DNA of 64,000 bases, from positions 22,671,032 through 22,735,031 of the forward strand of contig OU744448.1 of NCBI GenBank assembly GCA_916610825.1, written 5' to 3'. The position numbers and the translations under genes were made by a program. The notes under the pieces are model-generated. The model ran no database searches. It was given only the letters and a program-made list of their open reading frames with translations, and was not told the DNA's origin. This document shows positions 60,843 to 64,000 of this stretch, piece after piece; position 1 is the stretch's first letter; every line of letters begins with the position of its first letter. This DNA comes from Haliclystus octoradiatus. Its lineage: Eukaryota > Cnidaria > Staurozoa > Stauromedusae > Haliclystidae.

Positions 60843-63597
60843 ATGGCTGCCGTGGAAGTCGATCAAGTAAGGAGTACTTTTGTATTGAGTCATACGGCTT
60901 CAAATAGGAAGATATTATGTTAATGTTAATAAAAAGCATTGATTAATGTGTTGAAATGTTATCAAGTTAAATTGGAGTTTCAAAATGTTCCTTCAAAACT
61001 CAGCAGCAACCATGATGATTGCTGACGGAGTCAGCTTCAGGAGCCTCAGGTCCTCAGGATAGGACAGGCGAAAACTTATTTAAAGGAGTATGTTTTGATG
61101 TACCTGTTTCACAAAGAACATAATTTTATTCAATTTTGCAGCATAGTCTTCCCTGTCTTTATAGATTCAACAGAATGACTCTCAACGATGGTGATAAGAC
61201 ATTCTTTATTTCTTTGCATACTCTCTGTATTTATAAATGTCTGTGTCACGTGTGTAGGCGATGCCGCTATGGCCCTGTCCTGTCTTGAATTAAAGTTTCT
61301 CATTCATATCTCATTCCAGCACAATTTTAATTAAATAATCATTAGAATTACTGTTTTCCAACTCTGTAGAACTGTTTATTGTTTTCTCTCCCCCTCTATT
61401 ATATTCAAATTAATTTTATTTTAGGACGTGGATAGAGTCCCGGTAACCGGGTCTTTGGTTAAAAAAAGCAAGAGTCCCGGCAGTCAAATACGCATGCGCA
61501 GAGAGCGTTTCTGTCTTAAAAATATGAATATGTAACTAAAACATTCAATCTTCTTAAACTTTAAAGTTACATCATTTTATAAGTTTTAGAAGATATCAAA
61601 TTCATTTGATTATAACATTGTGGCAAATAGGATATCTTGTGAAAATGATTCAACATTTGTCGCAGTATAGTATATGCTTGATTTAGCAGAAATGGGAAAT
61701 TATTTGAACCGACGTAGCATTTATAACGAATGATGGCCGACGGAACATTCAAGACATTCAACAAGTTAAAAATCAAATCTCACATTTTTAGACTGAAATT
61801 CTTATACTATATATTGCCTAAACACCATTGATCAACCATTTGTAATTGTTTTCTTTCAATAACATCAACAACAACATAGTTTCACGACCATGATAGCGGC
61901 GAGACTAGCCCTATACCACAGCAGGCAGCGCTGTTGTTTTCATTTTGTTCCTCAAATAAAAATGTAGAGTACTTCGAAGAAAACAACTAAGTAGTGCTTC
62001 TTCATATTTATCGAACACATATATATGTATATCAGTATATTATTATTAGAAATTGATCAATGTCATTTAGTTTTCACGAAAGAATTTTCAATCCCATTAC
62101 ATCGAGAAGCCGTGACAGAAATGAAAATACGATATTGATGTTTCACGCTTTGACGATTGGCGTTGTGCGCGTGCGCATTTGACTGCCGGGACTTTAGTTT
62201 TTTTCAACCAAAGACCCGGCTACCGGGACTATATCCACTTCGTTTATTTTATCATCATATAATATATTTTCCACTCGGCCCATTCAAATGGGATTTGATG
62301 CCAGTAATGTATAATTATATTTTGATTAAATATTGGAATTGTTTTTTAGTCTGTTGCTGACATGGAAAGAGACACTGGTGCAGCTGAGGCACCATCAGAG
62401 GTTCTGGTAACTCGTAAACGAAAGAAGAGCAGATCTGAAAAGATGGAAACAGACACAGACGTTAAAAGACCTAGTTTCCCTCCTGTCTCAGCAGATTCTT
62501 TGAAGGTGTGACGGAATAATCTATTCTATGTGATATAAGTAAAAGAGAAATTTTTCCTTATTGCCAATTACTTAAGGGGTACACTCGATATCGGAGTTAT
62601 TCTCAGTTGTAAAAAGCAACACCAGAGCCTGTACCAGAGGAGATTTTATCATACCCAAGTAAAGAACTGTCTTTGGTAGGGACAGTATAAGAAGGATTGC
62701 ATCTAAAGTGATGAATTCAATTGTAGGCTAAAGGAGCTTCCCGAGATTCTTCATTTTGTAAAATGGCAATTACTGGCAACTAATTTTAATTTACTTCTAA
62801 AACTAATGAAAACTAACAGAATATGAGTTTAAATGAATTGATTCATTCAATATAAGGGAGTCACCACGGCAAGAGTATTTTAGAATGTTATATTTATACG
62901 CCATTGTTAACTGCCTCTACCTCAATACTGGATGTAAATCTTCTCTTTTCTTACAATTCCACTTACCAGTATCATTGTTACAAAACTCTCAATTTCAACT
63001 GATTTCGATAAGTTCATTGGTTTACTTCAGGTTTTAATTTTTATCACTGTTCCCAATGCTCTCATTTACAGAATGGTAAAATTGAAATGCGCAAAGTTGC
63101 TGTTCCACCTAATCGATACACTCCTTTGAAAGATAATTGGATGAAAATCTTTACTCCAATTGTTGAAAATCTTAATTTACAAGTCCGATTCAACGTGAAA
63201 AGTCGCAATGTCGAAATCAAGGTAAACATTAGCCAATGCCATACAATGTATTATCATTGCTTTGATTTGATTGACTAAATGATCATTTAACATCTACATA
63301 CAGTTTGTGGAATTGACACTAACATACATGTTGGATTGAAAAGAGCTGAACTTGTTTCGTTAATTGTGATTGATTCTTTATGAAAAATGTTAAATTTTAA
63401 TTTCACATTATGTAGAAAATTATTAAAATACATCAGGACTACAAAATTGTAATAATCTGATAGAACTTGGTACGCCTTAATGTTGATATTCATAGTCTTT
63501 CATTTTATTTCAGACTTGTAAGGAAACAATAAACCCCAGCGCATTACAAAAAGCTGCAGACTTTGTGAAAGCTTTTACTTTAGGATTTGAAATCGAG
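60843..63597 (+). CDS. PNO1: PNO1, partner of NOB1, 5' part (exons 1-4), runs out of window
   Basis: Exons 60843-60866 (MAAVEVDQ), 62350-62505, 63072-63221 and 63514-63597, all phase 0 with GT/AG borders. Exon 2 is a hydrophilic tail with a KRKKSRSEK basic stretch. Exon 3 has VPPNRYTPLKDNWMKIFTP and LQVRFNVKSRNVEIK; exon 4 has TCKETINPSALQKAADFVKAF and LGFEIE. These match the conserved start of PNO1/Dim2, a KH-domain protein of the nucleolus and pre-40S particle that works with the endonuclease NOB1 in 18S rRNA 3'-end maturation. The KH domain itself lies beyond the window end. Confidence 0.92.
61424..62242. mobile_element. 819-bp TIR element in PNO1 intron 1
   Basis: About 75-base inverted ends: GGACGTGGATAGAGTCCCGG at the left and, read inversely, CGAAGTGGATATAGTCCCGG at the right, each followed by CCGGGTCTTTGGTT and CCCGGCAGTCAAAT. 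The nonamer TTTATTTTA flanks both sides (61415-61423, 62243-62251). The interior has no transposase-like frame. Confidence 0.88.
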
Positions 63598-64000
63598 GTG
63601 AGCGTTGTTATTTAGTTTCTGTGTAACCAGTTGATAATATTTCAAATATTGAGACCATGTCACAATCCAGCTAGTCCCTAGAATCCTAGCACTAATTATC
63701 TGGTTAATAAATTCAATAGTTGGTAATGCTAGATTGCATTATAATACCAAAAAAGTATATAAATAATAAAATTACCATAAAATATAAATTACCAACCTAT
63801 TCTGTTTTTGTCGTCCACTAGCAGTTTTAAGGCTCTGGAAGATGTGCCCCCACTCACACACACCTTGGCTCTATGTTTACCCCTTCCATGTTCACGCCTC
63901 GAGGAAATTGGTATCACACTTCTAATCAGTGTCCGACTAAAGGCTTAGCCGTTCCGGAATCTTTAGAGATTGTCAGGTCTTTATTCTGAATTTTTTGTTG

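Overview
This is nuclear DNA from an animal. It is AT-rich, has long introns with GT/AG borders and is crowded with small DNA transposons and microsatellites. Three protein genes can be assembled exon by exon. The strongest organism clue is a single-copy-looking Janus kinase (JAK) with FERM, SH2, pseudokinase and kinase parts, which is a metazoan hallmark. Its divergence from vertebrate JAKs and the frequent TAGGCCTA word suggest an invertebrate, possibly an invertebrate deuterostome such as a tunicate. That taxonomic guess is an inference with low confidence.

Layout. Positions 1-3340: no gene, with a roughly 2-kb fold-back repeat and the 3' flank of the first gene. Positions 3341-20404, minus strand: an 11-exon gene (1953 coding bases, 650 aa from the upstream Met) for a secreted protein with a beta-propeller, an Ig-like 'DWIG' module and a helical cysteine-containing C-terminus. 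Positions 20405-20726: a short head-to-head intergenic promoter region. Positions 20727-51958, plus strand: a 28-exon JAK gene (4398 coding bases, 1465 aa); all 27 junctions keep frame. Its oddest part is one 1167-base exon that puts a long disordered, basic and Ser-rich segment between the pseudokinase and kinase domains. Its SH2 domain has Lys in place of the FLVR arginine. Positions 51959-60842: intergenic, filled with mobile elements. Positions 60843-63597 and beyond, plus strand: the first four exons of PNO1, a KH-domain ribosome-assembly factor; the gene runs out of the window.

Mobile DNA. The dominant element is a palindromic MITE family ending in CCCCTGCGAAAA and built from repeats of GTTCATGAAC. 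About 24 full or partial copies are seen, several flanked by TA. Other families are: a MITE with TAGYCTGCGTTACAG ends and 9-bp target duplications (two copies, one nested inside the first family); an 819-bp element in PNO1 intron 1 with a perfect 9-bp target duplication; a 2.5-kb element with arrays of GAACGTTC; a 1.34-kb element studded with AAGTGGGTCACG; pogo/Tigger-like short elements, one nested in another family; several fold-back repeats; and three tRNA-like SINE candidates. All lie in introns or intergenic DNA and none interrupts an exon I assigned.

The three genes have no obvious shared pathway. The only plausible functional link is the roughly 320-bp divergent promoter shared by JAK and the secreted propeller gene. 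Exon coordinates were derived by reading splice sites and reading-frame continuity. No searches were run, so family names rest on motif recognition.
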